A DNA stretch of 5,388 nt. Origin: PVC group bacterium (lineage in GTDB: Bacteria; Verrucomicrobiota; Kiritimatiellia; SS1-B-03-39; PXDE01). Shown piece after piece: positions 4,572 through 5,388 of this stretch; position 1 is the stretch's first letter, and the number at the start of each line of letters is the position of its first letter. The position numbers and the translations under genes are program-made. The notes under the pieces were generated by a model. It saw only the letters and a program-made list of their open reading frames with translations. It did no database searches and had not been told where the DNA came from. The DNA is taken from NCBI GenBank assembly GCA_003566475.1, contig PXDE01000053.1, positions 1 to 5,388 on the forward strand. The letters are read 5' to 3'.

Positions 4572-5388
4572 TCAGCCGGCGATGCGCAGGTACAGGTAGA
4601 CCAGTGTGAAGCCGGAAAGAAACACGAGGCCGGCCCAACTCAGTCCACGGAGCGCGGGCCCCGGCCGGACTTCGGGCGGCACTTCCGGCGCCTGGATCAC
4701 GCGGAAATTGATCCAGGCGAATACCGGGGCGGCGATAAAGGAGAGGGCCATGGCGCCGTCGAGGAACCGCGCGAGATTGGCCAGCATGAACCGCATGATC
4801 AGCCATCCGCCGGCAATGGTCAGCAGCATGACGCCGACGTGCAACCGGCGCGACCCGGTGCGGCCGGGCCGGAAGGCAGTCCACGAGGCGGCCATGGCGC
4901 GCGGATAAGCATCCACGCAGGTGAGCGTCGTGCTGAACATGGTGGTGAAGGCGGCTACGGCGACGATGGATCGCGCCCAGCCGCCGATGGATTCGCCGTA
5001 GAGATCCACCAGGGCGCGGGCAAACGTTGCGCCCGCCGTGGGCATCTCGATGCCGCTTCCGTAGAGCAGGCGAGCGCCGAGCGCGAGGAAGAAGATGGCG
5101 AGTACACCGGTGCCGAGGTAGCCGACGTGAAAGTCGATCATCACATGCCGCATGGGCGGGCGACCTTCGGTGTTCGCGCGTGAGAGCGTCCAGAGCGAAG
5201 GCCAGACCGCAATTTCGATCGGCGCCGGCATCCATCCCATGAACACGAGCAGAAACCCGAACGAGGCGGAGGTCCAGGGCGACGGGCCGATCCAATCCGC
5301 GGGGGCGGCGGACGCGCGGCGGAATGCCAGGGTCACCGCGGCCATGGTGGAAACGGCCAGCACCAGCACAATGATGCGCATGACGGAC
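4572..5388 (-). CDS. NRAMP-family divalent metal transporter, C-terminal part (5' end outside window)
   Basis: The minus-strand frame is open to the window edge and ends at TGA 4572-4574, giving about 272 residues of a protein that is usually 400 or more. The ATG at 5381 is therefore probably internal (helix sequence RIIVLVLAVSTMAAVTLAF). Numbered from that Met, the segment FLLVFMGWMPAPIEIAVW (43-60) corresponds to NRAMP helix 6, and its Met-Pro (51-52) is the family's metal-coordinating Met. Further helices follow: VGYLGTGVLAIFFLALGARL, SIVAVAAFTTMFSTTLTCVD, a pair around HVGVMLLTIAGGWLIM and LSFIAAPVFAWINF, and a last one ending LRIAG. NRAMP proteins import Mn2+, Fe2+ or related ions with protons. 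Helix 1 with its DPGN-type motif is outside the window, so substrate choice cannot be judged. The sequence looks like the divergent bacterial NRAMP group rather than classical MntH. Confidence 0.85.
   Translation of the reverse strand, partial: SVMRIIVLVLAVSTMAAVTLAFRRASAAPADWIGPSPWTSASFGFLLVFMGWMPAPIEIAVWPSLWTLSRANTEGRPPMRHVMIDFHVGYLGTGVLAIFFLALGARLLYGSGIEMPTAGATFARALVDLYGESIGGWARSIVAVAAFTTMFSTTLTCVDAYPRAMAASWTAFRPGRTGSRRLHVGVMLLTIAGGWLIMRFMLANLARFLDGAMALSFIAAPVFAWINFRVIQAPEVPPEVRPGPALRGLSWAGLVFLSGFTLVYLYLRIAG

Overview
The window is bacterial, GC-rich DNA with no rRNA, tRNA, CRISPR array or recognisable transposase. It carries seven recognisable genes, one of them broken and two cut by the window edges, plus several structured intergenic elements. 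The left part (about 1-3830) is very GC-rich, with one 60-base line in the NIF3-like gene at 49/60 G+C. The right part (about 3855-5388) is less extreme, with lines near 65% and one as low as 29/60. The Skp/OmpH-like protein points to a Gram-negative for the right part. No gene here fixes the phylum.

Layout: (1) 1-409, plus strand, the C-terminal end of a Gfo/Idh/MocA-type oxidoreductase. (2) 439-513, a pair of inverted, individually palindromic repeat units (REP/REPIN-like) between two convergent genes. (3) 545-1231, minus, a YugP-type membrane zinc metallopeptidase with a good ribosome site and a plausible promoter. (4) 1323-1373, two hairpins between genes. (5) 1423-2484, minus, a small MscS-type mechanosensitive channel with a signal peptide. 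(6) 2565-2928, plus, an AbrB/VapB-like antitoxin followed 4 bases later by only the first 32 codons of a PIN-domain (VapC) toxin, so the module looks broken. (7) 2990-3997, plus, a NIF3/DUF34 metal-binding protein whose reading frame lacks a stop at the expected end and runs through a strong hairpin terminator into the antisense of the next gene. (8) 3855-4379, minus, a periplasmic OmpH/Skp-like protein with a TTG start. (9) 4572-5388, minus, the C-terminal two thirds of an NRAMP-family divalent metal transporter.

The genes do not form one pathway. The MscS-like channel and the YugP peptidase share a strand and may be co-expressed, but a 191-base gap with hairpins and a likely separate YugP promoter argues against a tight operon. 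The antitoxin, toxin remnant and NIF3-like gene are packed head to tail, with ATGA overlaps that suggest translational coupling. No clear new multi-gene system is visible. The most informative oddities are the REP pair with a compensatory base change, the orphaned antitoxin, a possible leaderless start, and the anomalous region at about 3780-3860, where a missing stop, a terminator, a start-like signal and a composition shift coincide.
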